A DNA stretch of 64,000 bases from Cytobacillus dafuensis (GTDB lineage Bacteria > Bacillota > Bacilli > Bacillales > Cytobacillaceae): positions 1,530,001 through 1,594,000 of the forward strand of contig NZ_CP042593.1 in the NCBI RefSeq assembly GCF_007995155.1. Reading direction: 5' to 3'. Positions 25,481 to 34,721 of the stretch are shown here, in pieces. Each line of letters starts with the position of its first letter. The stretch's first letter is position 1. Position numbers and translations under genes: made by a program. The notes beneath the pieces are model-generated. The model saw only the letters and a program-made list of their open reading frames with translations. It ran no database searches and was not told where the DNA came from.

Positions 25481-26479
25481 TTAAAAAAATGCATTTAACA
25501 GTAAATAAATTAATCCTGCAATTGTTGCAGATATTGGTAATGTAATGACCCATGTTATAAGCATTCTTTGAGCGGTACCCCATTTTACACCTTTCAGACG
25601 ATGAGCTGAACCGACACCTAAAATAGAAGAAGAAATGACATGTGTAGTACTAACTGGTAAATGAATAAATGTAGCACCGAAAATAATCATTGCTCCACTT
25701 AAATCAGCAGCCACTCCATTTATAGGTCGAATTTTCATAATTTTTCCGCCAACGGTTTTAATAATTTTCCAACCACCGACAGATGTACCAAGTCCCATTG
25801 CGAGTGCGCAGGAGAATTGTACCCAGAGCGGGATATCTGTACTTGTTGCATAACCGTTTGCGATTAAGGCCATTGTGATGATTCCCATTGCTTTTTGAGC
25901 ATCGTTCGTTCCATGTGTATAGGCTTGTAAAGCAGCAGTAAAAATTTGTAGTATACGGAAATTTCGATTTGTTTTTGTTAAGTTATTATTTTTGAATACT
26001 ACTTTAAAAATGCTATAAATAATATATCCAACAACAAAAGCAATTATTGGAGAAAAAATGAGTGCCTGCAGGATTTTAAGGAATCCCGAATAATTTAGGG
26101 CTGAAAAACCAGCTGCAGCAATAGCAGCACCGGCAATTGATCCAATAATCGCATGGGAGGAACTGCTCGGAATCCCATAATACCATGTGATTAAATTCCA
26201 AAAGATGGCAGCGATAAGAGCAGCAAAAATCACTAATGATCCGTTTTGCAATGTAAACGGATCGACAATATCCTTTGTAATGGTTTTAGCAACCCCTGTA
26301 AAAGTCATTGCTCCAAGAAAGTTCATGACTGCAGCCAAAATAATAGCATGTCTAGGCTTTAGTGCTTTCGTTGAAACAGCTGTAGCGATTGCATTAGCTG
26401 TATCATGGAAACCGTTTATAAAATCAAATGCTAAGGCTCCGATGACGATTAAGATTGTAATAATTAATACTCCATCCAT
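25481..26479 (-). CDS. pit: Low-affinity inorganic phosphate transporter (PiT family)
   Basis: The 332-aa protein is a PiT-family symporter that imports phosphate as a metal-phosphate complex with H+. It has two inverted halves with the family signatures GFHDTANAIATAVSTKAL near the start and TNDAQKAMGI near the middle, and about ten helices. It lies 15 bp behind a DUF47 gene, the usual ykaA-pit operon of bacilli. A strong terminator follows. Confidence 0.92.
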   Translation of the reverse strand: MDGVLIITILIVIGALAFDFINGFHDTANAIATAVSTKALKPRHAIILAAVMNFLGAMTFTGVAKTITKDIVDPFTLQNGSLVIFAALIAAIFWNLITWYYGIPSSSSHAIIGSIAGAAIAAAGFSALNYSGFLKILQALIFSPIIAFVVGYIIYSIFKVVFKNNNLTKTNRNFRILQIFTAALQAYTHGTNDAQKAMGIITMALIANGYATSTDIPLWVQFSCALAMGLGTSVGGWKIIKTVGGKIMKIRPINGVAADLSGAMIIFGATFIHLPVSTTHVISSSILGVGSAHRLKGVKWGTAQRMLITWVITLPISATIAGLIYLLLNAFF

Positions 26480-26494
26480 TTGCTTTTCGGCTCC

Positions 26495-27112
26495 TTATGC
26501 GTTTTTCATTATGATGGTTTCCAGTGTATTTGCGACACTTTGGCAGCTATCCGCTATATCTTCAAGATTTTCGTATATTTCCTTATATTGAATAATTCGA
26601 ATGGGATCCTTTTCAATTGAGAACAGATGTTTAATGGACTGGCGAAGTACATTATCACATTTAGATTCATAATCCTTAATCTTTATGGCATGATCACGGA
26701 TATTTAATAATTTTTTACTTGAAAGAAGCTCAATAGATTTAACAATTTCATCAGAGCAATTTTTAATTGCATCCACAAATTTAAGCATAAAATCATCTGC
26801 TTGTGTAATCGAATACATTTCGAAAAGTGCCGCACAGTGCTCGATACCGTCTAAAACATCGTCTAAGCTCATTGCTAGATGTAGAATATCTTCACGCTCA
26901 ATTGGAGTGATAAATGCGTTATTTAACTCTTTAATCACTTCGTGGACAAATGTGTCACCCTTCGTTTCATAATTCTTCATTGTCTCAGAAAATATTTTTA
27001 AATCACTAACATTCTTTAGCTTATAATCTGCGAAATAGTGTGCTCCTTCTTTCATGTTTAGTGCAATTTCACTTAATAATGTATTAAACTTGTCTTTCTT
27101 TTTGAAAACCAT
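26495..27112 (-). CDS. DUF47/PhoU-like regulator of Pit (YkaA type)
   Basis: The 205-aa protein is all-alpha and fits the DUF47/PhoU-like family: VFKKKDKFNTLLSEIALN at the start and EREDILHLAMSLDDVLDGIEH in the middle with clustered acidic residues for metal binding. Such proteins usually precede PiT genes and adjust transport. The ATG is preceded by GGAGGG. It forms an operon with pit and is divergent from the cytochrome c peroxidase gene. Confidence 0.9.
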   Translation of the reverse strand: MVFKKKDKFNTLLSEIALNMKEGAHYFADYKLKNVSDLKIFSETMKNYETKGDTFVHEVIKELNNAFITPIEREDILHLAMSLDDVLDGIEHCAALFEMYSITQADDFMLKFVDAIKNCSDEIVKSIELLSSKKLLNIRDHAIKIKDYESKCDNVLRQSIKHLFSIEKDPIRIIQYKEIYENLEDIADSCQSVANTLETIIMKNA

Positions 27113-27276
27113 TGTATACCCTCCATCAAAAAAATTTCATCCAAACGAAATAATTTTATACGAAAATCGTCGAATAAGATAGTTTTATCTATTAAAATGA
27201 AAAAAAACTTTCAATTTATTATGTGTAAATTTCTTTAGGATATGTTTTCAATATAAGGAATGGGAAAATCTTAATT

Positions 27277-27292
27277 TGTGAAATATGTCACA
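27277..27292 (+). promoter_or_regulatory. Fnr/Crp-type operator before the cytochrome c peroxidase gene
   Basis: TGTGA-N6-TCACA is a perfect match to the B. subtilis Fnr site. A TATAAT at 27318-27323 lies so that the site is centred roughly 45 bp upstream of the expected start, close to the activating position. It suggests induction at low oxygen. Confidence 0.65.
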
Positions 27293-27413
27293 ATATATTC
27301 GAAACTGCCTCAAATTTTATAATAACTTTAATACTATAATCATTATTGATGGAAATAAAGTAAATATTCTCCATTAATTCCATTGATTACAGTTTGGTTA
27401 GGGGGAAGTACGG

Positions 27414-28460
27414 ATGAAAAAAGCATACGCAGTTTTATTAATTGTAGTACTTTCTATTCTAGGTGCTTGCAGCAATAATGAGGAAACAGCTGCACCAGAG
27501 GATAAGAAAAATGTTAAAGAAGAAGTGATTGATAAGGAGCTTGAAGAAGCAAAAGCAAAATTTGAAGTCCTCGGCGATATTCCCGTTCCAGCGGATAATA
27601 CCATGACAGATGAAAAAATTGAATTAGGAAAGAAGCTATACTTTGATCCACGTTTATCAGGAAATAATGTTCAAAGCTGTATGTCATGTCATGCTCCGGG
27701 AGCGGGTTATGGAGATGGGATGGCGAAGTTTATAGGCTTTGAAGGATTCAATGGCCCTAGAAATAGCCCGACGATTATCAATTCAGGTTATTATGATGAG
27801 AATTTCTGGGATGGCAGGGCAGGAAGCCTAGAGGAGCAAGCTCTAGGACCGATTCAGTCTGAAGTTGAAATGAATCAAAATCTTGATGAATTGGTGATCG
27901 AGCTAAATGGTGTTCCTACCTATGTTGAAGAATTTAACAAGGTTTTTAACGATAAAATATCGGCAGACAATATTGCCAAAGCAATAGCTGCATTCGAAAG
28001 GACAATCGTTATTGCTGATACAGCATTCGATCGATATCTTCAAGGGGAAGAGGATGCAATTAGTGCAGATGCTAAGGACGGAATGAAGCTATTCGCTGGA
28101 GAGGCAGGCTGTATTTCTTGTCATGCAGGTCCTCTTTTATCTGACCAAAATTATCATAACTTAGGCATGAGCGGTGATGATGGACGTTTTGCAGTGACAG
28201 GTAATGAAGAGGATAAAGGAAAATTCAGAACATCTGCTTTAAGAGGTGTTGCTCATACTTCACCATATATGCATGATGGCAGTCTTGAAACATTAAAGGA
28301 TGTCGTTCAGTATTATAATGAAGGTGGAGGGAATCATTCAAATAAGAGTGAATTAATGAAACCACTTAACTTAACGGATCGTGAAGTTGATTCTCTTGTA
28401 GGTTTTTTAGAAAGCTTAAGTGGAGAATTGCCAAAGGCAGAGACCCCGAAAATCCCATAA
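27414..28460 (+). CDS. Diheme cytochrome c peroxidase lipoprotein
   Basis: The 348-aa protein belongs to the CcpA/MauG family that reduces hydrogen peroxide with electrons from cytochrome c. A lipobox (LGAC, lipidated Cys19) anchors it outside the membrane. The two heme sites are CMSCH (Cys89, Cys92, His93) and CISCH (Cys233, Cys236, His237); MHDGSLETL near the end may give the axial Met. An acidic/lysine-rich linker follows the anchor. GGGGGAAG lies upstream of the ATG. An Fnr-like box suggests expression when oxygen is scarce. Single gene with terminator. Confidence 0.93.
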   Translation: MKKAYAVLLIVVLSILGACSNNEETAAPEDKKNVKEEVIDKELEEAKAKFEVLGDIPVPADNTMTDEKIELGKKLYFDPRLSGNNVQSCMSCHAPGAGYGDGMAKFIGFEGFNGPRNSPTIINSGYYDENFWDGRAGSLEEQALGPIQSEVEMNQNLDELVIELNGVPTYVEEFNKVFNDKISADNIAKAIAAFERTIVIADTAFDRYLQGEEDAISADAKDGMKLFAGEAGCISCHAGPLLSDQNYHNLGMSGDDGRFAVTGNEEDKGKFRTSALRGVAHTSPYMHDGSLETLKDVVQYYNEGGGNHSNKSELMKPLNLTDREVDSLVGFLESLSGELPKAETPKIP

Positions 28461-28478
28461 GAAAATCGAAATCAAAGA

Positions 28479-28514
28479 TAAACGGTTACCTGAAGAGGTA
28501 GCCGTTTTGTTTTG
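28479..28514 (+). terminator. Terminator after the peroxidase gene
   Basis: AACGGTTACC/GGTAGCCGTT (one G-T pair) with a 6-base loop and a TTTGTTTT tail. Confidence 0.85.
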
Positions 28515-28683
28515 AGCGATAAGCGATAAAGCTCGAAAAATGGTGTTATTAATTTTCCGGTAGTGGGTAAATTATTTCTAGAGTGAGTCTAAATCAGGAA
28601 TTCCCAAAAAATAGATTAAATATTTTTTGTATGAAAGGAAAAAAACGAGAAAAACTATTATTAAAACAGCAAGGAGTGATTCA

Positions 28684-28944
28684 ATGTTTACCTTTTTATG
28701 GTCATTAATTATAGGTGGAATTATAGGTTGGATTGCAGGCATGATTGTAGGGCGTGATATACCTGGTGGTGTTTTTGGTAATATTATTGCAGGATTTGTC
28801 GGAGCTTGGTTAGGTGCTTTAATCTTTGGAAATTGGGGTCCAGATATTGCTGGTTTTGCAATTATTCCTGCCTTAATCGGTGCAGTACTGCTTGTTTTCC
28901 TACTAAGCCTCATCATGAAATCCTTCAGAAAAACAACTGATTGA
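28684..28944 (+). CDS. GlsB/YeaQ/YmgE-type small membrane protein
   Basis: The 86-aa protein has three hydrophobic helices rich in glycine (GGIIGWIAGMIVGRD, GNIIAGFVGAWLGALIFG) and a final helix before a short basic tail. This is the transglycosylase-associated (GlsB/YeaQ/YmgE) family, often induced by stress; its biochemical role is unknown. ATG 28684 is chosen because AAGGAG stands 9 bases upstream; longer frames to 28627 have no such site. Single gene. Confidence 0.85.
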   Translation: MFTFLWSLIIGGIIGWIAGMIVGRDIPGGVFGNIIAGFVGAWLGALIFGNWGPDIAGFAIIPALIGAVLLVFLLSLIMKSFRKTTD

Positions 28945-28987
28945 CAGAAAAGCGAAAGCTGCAGCTAGACAATAAGAAAAGCGAAAG

Positions 28988-29028
28988 AACTAATGAAAGC
29001 CTTCCAAATCGGAAGGCTTTCATTAGTT
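28988..29028. terminator. Bidirectional terminator
   Basis: AACTAATGAAAGCCTTCC pairs perfectly with GGAAGGCTTTCATTAGTT around a 5-base loop. It lies between the convergent membrane-protein and pseudouridine-synthase genes. Confidence 0.9.
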
Positions 29029-29966
29029 TAAAGCTCTTCGGGCAAAACTTGCAGATAATTAGTTAGTTTAAAGGATGTATGACTCTCCTCTTTCGGAAGA
29101 TTAGTAAAACAGCTTATTTTTTCCATTGTAAATGGATGAGGAATTTCAAGTTTTACCGCATGTAAGGCTTGGCGATTAAAAATTGGTTGTCCGCCATATA
29201 AAAGGTCACCTGCTAAGGGATGTCCAATATGGCTTAAATGGACACGAATTTGATGTGTACGGCCAGTATCCAGCTGGCATTTTAGCAAAGATAAATTTTG
29301 TTTTGGATATGATTTAATTAATTCATAATGGGTAATAGCTGGCTGACCGCTCTGAGAAACTCTGCGCCTCGTCGGATGATGACGATCACGGCCTATTGGC
29401 TCATGAATAGAGCCCTTCTTCGTCTTAATCTTACCATGCACAAGGGCTAGATAGGTCCTTTTAATGATTCTCTCCTCAAGCATCTTATCCAATATACTCC
29501 CTGCAAGGGCATGCTTCGCAAATAGAACGGCTCCAGTTGTATCACGGTCTAAGCGATGAACATGCTTAATTTTCCGAAATTCGCCCTGTGCCTGTAAATG
29601 AAAGGCAGCTGCATTTGATAATGTATTTGTTTGCTCAGGCTCATTAGGATGAGTATCCATATTTGCAGGCTTATTAAAAACAATCATATGGTCATCTTCA
29701 TATAGAATTTCCACCTCTGCATATTCAGGAATTACACCAAAATCTTCATCAAGGAATAACCTTAATTGCAGCCTGTCTCCTGGTTGGAGGGGATTATTCC
29801 AATTGATGAACTCTCCATTTACCTTTATTTGTTTTTCCATTCTCATCGTATGAATTTGCTTTTTAGATGCTTTCCATACATTTCTCATAATGAAATCTAT
29901 TGTTAACCCATCCCAATCAAGCGGAATGGTTAATTCATACCATTCTCCAAACCTTTTTGTTTGCAT
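29028..29966 (-). CDS. RluA-family RNA pseudouridine synthase (YhcT-like)
   Basis: The 312-aa enzyme isomerises uridine to pseudouridine in RNA. The catalytic motif is HRLDRDTTGAVLFAKH, with the Asp as nucleophile; an S4-like RNA-binding segment precedes it (KQIHTMRMEKQIKVNGE), and RTHQIRVHLSHIGHPLAGD follows. Its place next to yhcU matches B. subtilis yhcT. The target site in rRNA or tRNA is not known from sequence. AAGGAG lies upstream of the ATG. Confidence 0.9.
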   Translation of the reverse strand: MQTKRFGEWYELTIPLDWDGLTIDFIMRNVWKASKKQIHTMRMEKQIKVNGEFINWNNPLQPGDRLQLRLFLDEDFGVIPEYAEVEILYEDDHMIVFNKPANMDTHPNEPEQTNTLSNAAAFHLQAQGEFRKIKHVHRLDRDTTGAVLFAKHALAGSILDKMLEERIIKRTYLALVHGKIKTKKGSIHEPIGRDRHHPTRRRVSQSGQPAITHYELIKSYPKQNLSLLKCQLDTGRTHQIRVHLSHIGHPLAGDLLYGGQPIFNRQALHAVKLEIPHPFTMEKISCFTNLPKEESHTSFKLTNYLQVLPEEL

Positions 29967-30090
29967 CGTACTATTCTCCTTAATAAATGTAAAAAGTATG
30001 CCATTTGTATTTTATTACCACCCTGAATGACCTAGTTAGTATGATATTCTTATCATATATATATTACAAACTGATTACAGAAAAGATAAA

Positions 30091-30136
30091 GTTCAACTAA
30101 TAATCAGTGGGGGATATACAGCCCGTTAATCTGCGA
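30091..30136 (+). repeat. Family 3 element, deleted copy
   Basis: GTTCAACTAATAATCAGTGGGGGAT is followed directly by ACAGCCCGTTAATCTGCG. These are the left hairpin arm and the right end of the element at 44831-44977, with about 100 bp missing between. It sits 18 bp before yhcU. Confidence 0.65.
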
Positions 30137-30153
30137 AAAAAGGTGGTTTTAAG

Positions 30154-30552
30154 GTGAAAGTCGTCTTTGCATCAACTCCTGAACAAGAACAGGAAATCAA
30201 GGAACTCGTTCAATACGTATATTCGAATATATTTCCTCTTTATTTTTTAGATGAGGATATAAAGGAATATGAGCGCCTGAAGATTTTACATACTACGACA
30301 AGACATTTTGAATACTTTGGAACTCTAAAAGAAGCATATCAGGTTATCGGTAGCTTGCAAACAATAATAGCGATTCTGAAATCCCAAAATCTAGACGCAA
30401 GGTATGAAAGCATGTTCGAAAATAATGTTCAAATCTTAAAAGATTTCGGACTTTCTTTTCCATTTTCATTTAGCCATTTTTTTGGAGTAAGAATGGCTAA
30501 GGATGAAATTATGAGTCTGTACATTAAAGCAGCAAATCAATTACTAATATAG
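30154..30552 (+). CDS. yhcU: YhcU-like protein (DUF5365), function unknown
   Basis: The 132-aa protein starts MKVVFASTPEQEQEI and is predicted soluble with mixed helices; FPLYFLDEDIKEYE and the C-terminal FGVRMAKDEIM segment fit B. subtilis YhcU as I recall it. GTG start with AAGGTGG about 6 bases upstream. The position between a yhcT-like gene and the yhcY/Z pair supports the assignment. No function is known. A long perfect palindrome follows it. Confidence 0.75.
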   Translation: MKVVFASTPEQEQEIKELVQYVYSNIFPLYFLDEDIKEYERLKILHTTTRHFEYFGTLKEAYQVIGSLQTIIAILKSQNLDARYESMFENNVQILKDFGLSFPFSFSHFFGVRMAKDEIMSLYIKAANQLLI

Positions 30553-30565
30553 TTATAAAAATGGG

Positions 30566-30621
30566 TTGACCCAAAAGCAAAGGTGCCAGGCACATGCCTG
30601 ACACCTTTGCTTTTGGGTCAA
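30566..30621. terminator. Long palindromic bidirectional terminator
   Basis: TTGACCCAAAAGCAAAGGTG is repeated inverted without mismatch; the loop region contains GTGCCAGGCAC, shared with the terminator at 21806. It lies between yhcU and the convergent thioredoxin gene. Confidence 0.85.
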
Positions 30622-30643
30622 TCCCTTCTTCTGTTTTGAATAC

Positions 30644-31114
30644 TTATTTGCTGTTTTCATTAAACCATTTTTTAAATACTTCTTCATCTTGATAACCGGT
30701 AATTCTCTCTACCTCTTCACCATCTTTATATTGGACAATTGTTGGTGTTTCAGTAATTCCGTATTTGTCCCACCCGTTTTCAAATTCCAGTAAGTTATAT
30801 TGAACAAGATCTACTTTCATCTCTTTTGCCAGAGGAGCTACAACCGGAGTTGTTCTTTGGCAGTGAGAGCAAGTAGGACTGTAAAAATAGACAGTAACAT
30901 CCTCTTTATTATCTAATTTTTCTTTTAATTCATCTGGAAGAATCAGATTTTGATAATTTGGGTCATCAAGCTGTTTAATCGTTTCTGGATGAAGTGCATC
31001 TTTGCCATATGGATTTTTTTCTGAAACTTTTTCTTCATTTTGCATCTTTGTTAGTATTCCAATAGCTGCGAAGAGAATGACAATAATTCCAAGAAATATA
31101 ATTACTTTTTTCAT
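30644..31114 (-). CDS. Membrane-anchored thioredoxin-like protein
   Basis: The 156-aa protein has one N-terminal helix (residues 3-22) and an extracellular thioredoxin fold with active site CSHC (Cys82, Cys85) and a cis-proline loop ETPTIVQY. It is one base behind the bdbC-like gene, so the two are translated together. The likely role is thiol oxidation, with the DsbB-like partner passing electrons to quinone. The Ser-His pair between the cysteines is unlike the Gly-Pro of reducing thioredoxins. Substrate proteins unknown. Confidence 0.85.
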   Translation of the reverse strand: MKKVIIFLGIIVILFAAIGILTKMQNEEKVSEKNPYGKDALHPETIKQLDDPNYQNLILPDELKEKLDNKEDVTVYFYSPTCSHCQRTTPVVAPLAKEMKVDLVQYNLLEFENGWDKYGITETPTIVQYKDGEEVERITGYQDEEVFKKWFNENSK

Positions 31115-31115
31115 C

Positions 31116-31553
31116 TTATTTAACCTCTCTTGTTTTTTTCCAAAGTAAATAACTGCAAATAAATATTATAATAAAGGCAGTCAATGCTAGAAAGGGAATT
31201 GTAATAAACCCTAACCAATTAATATATTGACCAGTACATGGAACCCTGCCGCAGGAAGCAGCGTGATCCGCTAAAAATGGAATCTTTTGGATCGAATAAT
31301 GGTAAAGTGAAATACAAGCACCAATGGCAGATAGAATCATTGTATAGAGGCTGATTCGATAATCCTTTCGAATAACCGCAATCCCTAATATAATAACAAA
31401 GGGGTACATGACAATTCGCTGGTACCAGCAAAGTGTGCAAGGCTCGTATTGACGAATCTCTGAAAAATAAAGGCTTCCGAACATAGCAATGACAGATGCA
31501 GCCCATGAAATAAAAAGTATAGATTCACGATTATCTTTATTTGCTTTTTCCAT
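31116..31553 (-). CDS. bdbC: DsbB/BdbC-type disulfide oxidoreductase
   Basis: The 145-aa membrane protein has four helices. It carries the two cysteine pairs of the family: Cys39-x2-Cys42 (EPCTLCWYQRI) after helix 1 and Cys101/Cys106 (CGRVPC) in the second outer loop. It reoxidises its thioredoxin-like partner and hands electrons to menaquinone. AAGGAG precedes the ATG. First gene of a two-gene operon with the thioredoxin-like gene. Confidence 0.9.
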   Translation of the reverse strand: MEKANKDNRESILFISWAASVIAMFGSLYFSEIRQYEPCTLCWYQRIVMYPFVIILGIAVIRKDYRISLYTMILSAIGACISLYHYSIQKIPFLADHAASCGRVPCTGQYINWLGFITIPFLALTAFIIIFICSYLLWKKTREVK

Positions 31554-31950
31554 AATGCACTCCTTATCATATCATTTCTTTGAAAAACTTGTCGCGTAAC
31601 TTAGCGGCGAAATGTACATAGTAAAGAAAATTATAGAGTGACTTGTTCTACTTTGTAAATTATTTATAACAGATTTTCATTGTTTGTTCTATATTTCGTC
31701 ATGTTTTTGTCATTAGTAATTCCACTAATAAATATTTTAAGGAAATCGTAAATGTATTTCAATTATTTGTTCGATAGGACTATATGGAATGTTCTAAACT
31801 GTTTACGATAATAGCGAAAAGGTATAATATCTATTGTAGTCAAGGCTAAACCATTATTTTGTCATAAAAGCACATACAATATAAAAAGGATATAACTATT
31901 TTCTATCGAATTAATTTTTAGTAGTATTGACTGTATTGGGAGGGAATCGA
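31554..31950. other. Divergent intergenic region before pgcA
   Basis: 397 bp, AT-rich, no believable reading frame and no RNA motif that I recognise. A TATAAT at about 31824, with a weak TTTACG 15 bp upstream, could be the pgcA promoter. Promoters for the bdbC pair should also be here but are not clear. Confidence 0.4.
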
Positions 31951-33696
31951 ATGAATTGGAAAATAAAAGCCGAACGTTGGCTTCAAAATGAATATTTAGA
32001 TCAACATTTACAAGAGGAATTGCACTCCTTAAAAAAGGATGAAAAGAGACTTGAAGATGCTTTTTATAAAGATTTAGAGTTTGGAACTGGCGGAATGCGC
32101 GGGGAACTCGGAGCTGGAACAAATCGGATGAATATTTACACTGTGCGAAAAGCCTCCGCAGGATTAGCTGCATACATAGAAGAGAATGGGCTAGAAGCAA
32201 AGAAGCAAGGAGTTGTTATAGCATATGATTCCCGGCATATGTCACCTGAATTTGCGATGGAGGCAGCGAAAACACTTGCGACTAAAGGTATTCAAACATA
32301 TGTTTTTAAAGAATTACGTCCTACCCCAGAATTATCCTTTGCTGTACGTGATTTAAAGGCATTTTCCGGTATTGTTATAACAGCAAGCCATAATCCACCA
32401 GAATATAACGGATTTAAGGTGTATGGAGCTGATGGGTCTCAGCTTCCTCCAAGTGTAGCGGATATTGTTATTTCAAAAGTGAATGAAATTGAAAATGAAC
32501 TTTTGATTAATGTGATGGAGGAAGAAGCATTAAAGAAGCAGGGATTAATCAAAATGATTGGGGAAGAGGTTGACAGTAAGTATTTGAATCAGCTCGTTAC
32601 GATTTCGGAGAATCCTTCTCTTGGTAATGAAGTAGATCTTTCAATCGTTTTCACACCATTGCATGGAACAGCAAATAAACCGGTAAGGAATGCGTTACAA
32701 GCATTAAACTACAAACATGTTCATGTAGTTAAAGAACAAGAACTTCCTGATCCTGAATTTTCCACTGTAAAGAGTCCGAATCCAGAGGAAAAATCAGCTT
32801 TTGAGCTGGCGATTAAGGTAGGAGACGAGAAGAATGCAGATTTGTTAATTGCTACAGATCCAGATGCGGATAGACTAGGAATTGCCGTACGTAATCTAGC
32901 TGGAGAATTCGTGCTTTTAACTGGAAACCAGACAGGTGCATTACTTCTTCATTATATTTTGTCACAGAAAAAAGAAAAAAATAGCCTACCAGAAAACGGA
33001 ATTATCTTAAAAACGATTGTTACATCTGAGTTAGGAAGAAAAATCGCCTCCTCATTCGGTGTTGAAACAGTTGATGTCTTGACAGGGTTTAAATTTATTG
33101 CTGAAAAAATGAAGGAATACGATACTACAAGGGAATATCAATTTTTATTTGGTTACGAAGAAAGCTATGGCTATTTAATTGGAGATTTTGCACGGGATAA
33201 GGATGCTGTTCAAGCTGCCGTATTAGCTGCAGAGGCTGCTGCTTATTATAAGAAAAAAGGTATGTCCTTATACGAAGGTTTAATTGCCCTTTTTGATCAG
33301 TATGGCTATTTCCTTGAAGACCTCCAATCATTAACACTTAGAGGAAAGACTGGTGCTGAGACAATCCAAAAAATATTAGCCTCCTTCCGTTCGGCTCCAT
33401 TACAACAGCTAAGTGAAATTAAGGTTATTGCCGTAGAGGATTATTTAACGAGTGTACGAAGTGAAAGCAATGGAATAGAAAAATCAATTGACCTTCCAAA
33501 ATCAAATGTAATAAAATACTTTTTTGAAGACGGAACTTGGGTTTGCTTAAGGCCATCAGGTACTGAGCCAAAAATTAAATTTTATTTTGGGATCAATGGA
33601 ATAACTTTTGAAGATAGTAAACAGAAATTAACTGCGATTAAAGATGATTTCATGTCCATTGTTGAACAAAAAATGAGCTCTTCTTCTGTAAAATAA
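31951..33696 (+). CDS. pgcA: Phosphoglucomutase (alpha-type)
   Basis: The 581-aa enzyme interconverts glucose 1- and 6-phosphate and supplies precursors for glycolipid anchors and teichoic acid glucosylation. The phospho-serine motif [11 protein letters not shown] has Ser146; the metal loop DPDADR and the late sugar-binding EESYG and phosphate-binding RPSGTEPK motifs are present. Length equals B. subtilis PgcA. ATG 31951 has GGGAGGG 7 bases upstream; the TTG at 31927 does not. Confidence 0.94.
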   Translation: MNWKIKAERWLQNEYLDQHLQEELHSLKKDEKRLEDAFYKDLEFGTGGMRGELGAGTNRMNIYTVRKASAGLAAYIEENGLEAKKQGVVIAYDSRHMSPEFAMEAAKTLATKGIQTYVFKELRPTPELSFAVRDLKAFSGIVITASHNPPEYNGFKVYGADGSQLPPSVADIVISKVNEIENELLINVMEEEALKKQGLIKMIGEEVDSKYLNQLVTISENPSLGNEVDLSIVFTPLHGTANKPVRNALQALNYKHVHVVKEQELPDPEFSTVKSPNPEEKSAFELAIKVGDEKNADLLIATDPDADRLGIAVRNLAGEFVLLTGNQTGALLLHYILSQKKEKNSLPENGIILKTIVTSELGRKIASSFGVETVDVLTGFKFIAEKMKEYDTTREYQFLFGYEESYGYLIGDFARDKDAVQAAVLAAEAAAYYKKKGMSLYEGLIALFDQYGYFLEDLQSLTLRGKTGAETIQKILASFRSAPLQQLSEIKVIAVEDYLTSVRSESNGIEKSIDLPKSNVIKYFFEDGTWVCLRPSGTEPKIKFYFGINGITFEDSKQKLTAIKDDFMSIVEQKMSSSSVK

Positions 33697-33775
33697 GAGG
33701 AAAGGATTTGCGAAGGAAGTAATAATTGATTTCGCAAACCAAATGACATCATGAAAAACGAAAGGATGAAATATT

Positions 33776-34498
33776 TTGTTAAAAGGACAAGTTGCAATCG
33801 TTACAGGTGCATCAAGAGGGATTGGCAAAGAAATCGCTTTAAAGCTTGCTAAACAGGGGATGAAGCTTGCTATTGTAGGCAGCTCTAACAGTATTTTTCA
33901 ATCAGCTGAAGAATTAAAGCAAAAGGGATATAATGATGTGATTGCCATTCAAGCTGATGTTACGCTTGAGGATCAAGTAAATACAGTCATTGAAAAAGCT
34001 TTAAATGAATATAAGCAAATTGATCTCCTTGTCAATAATGCAGGTGTAGGCTTCTTTAAAAAGGTTGAAGAAACGACGCTGGATGAATGGAGAAAGGTCT
34101 TCGATGTAAATGTTCAAGGAGTATTCCTTGGAGCTAAGGCTGTTCTTCCGCATATGAAAGAACGCAAATCGGGAACGATTATTACGATTTCATCAGATGT
34201 AGCTAGATACACGATCCCAAATGGCTCTGCTTATACAGCAACAAAATATGCTGTTCAAGGCTTCTCGGGTTCATTGGCACAGGAAGTTAGAGAATTTGGA
34301 ATTAGAGTAGGAACGATCAATCCTGGAATGGTTGATACATACTTTGCAGAATCACAGCAAGGGCTTGAGGAGAAAAAAGACTGGCTTAAAGTGGAAGATA
34401 TCGCAAATGCGGTTGTATATATGGCGTCCGCTCCAAGCCATATGATGATCGACGAAATTGTCCTCCATCCTTTTGTACAAAATTATCCGATTGCATAA
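33776..34498 (+). CDS. Short-chain dehydrogenase (FabG-like)
   Basis: The 240-aa protein is a classical SDR: TGASRGIG near residues 9-16 binds NAD(P), NNAGVG is the second motif, and the catalytic Ser and YTATK follow. Substrate is not predictable; 3-oxoacyl-ACP reductase-like names are only generic. TTG start with AAAGGATG upstream. It is 79 bp behind pgcA, possibly in the same transcript. Confidence 0.88.
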   Translation: MLKGQVAIVTGASRGIGKEIALKLAKQGMKLAIVGSSNSIFQSAEELKQKGYNDVIAIQADVTLEDQVNTVIEKALNEYKQIDLLVNNAGVGFFKKVEETTLDEWRKVFDVNVQGVFLGAKAVLPHMKERKSGTIITISSDVARYTIPNGSAYTATKYAVQGFSGSLAQEVREFGIRVGTINPGMVDTYFAESQQGLEEKKDWLKVEDIANAVVYMASAPSHMMIDEIVLHPFVQNYPIA

Positions 34499-34542
34499 GA
34501 AAAGTGAAGTCGCAGCTTATCGCGTTTTTATGAACTATTAAT

Positions 34543-34583
34543 AAAGCACTGAAGAGAAATTACTCTTTTGTGCTTTTTTTCTT
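34543..34583 (+). terminator. Terminator after the SDR gene
   Basis: AAAGCAC-GAAGAG / CTCTTTTGTGCTTT hairpin with a seven-T tail. Confidence 0.8.
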
Positions 34584-34721
34584 GTCTATGCTCCCGTTGT
34601 CTAGTCAATCCATCAAAAAGTTTAAGACTTTAGTTGTACAGTATCTCATTCTATTTGCTAAGGCTTATATAAAGGTAAAGTATTATAATAATGGTATTAA
34701 CATCAATCGGGAGGAATAAAG

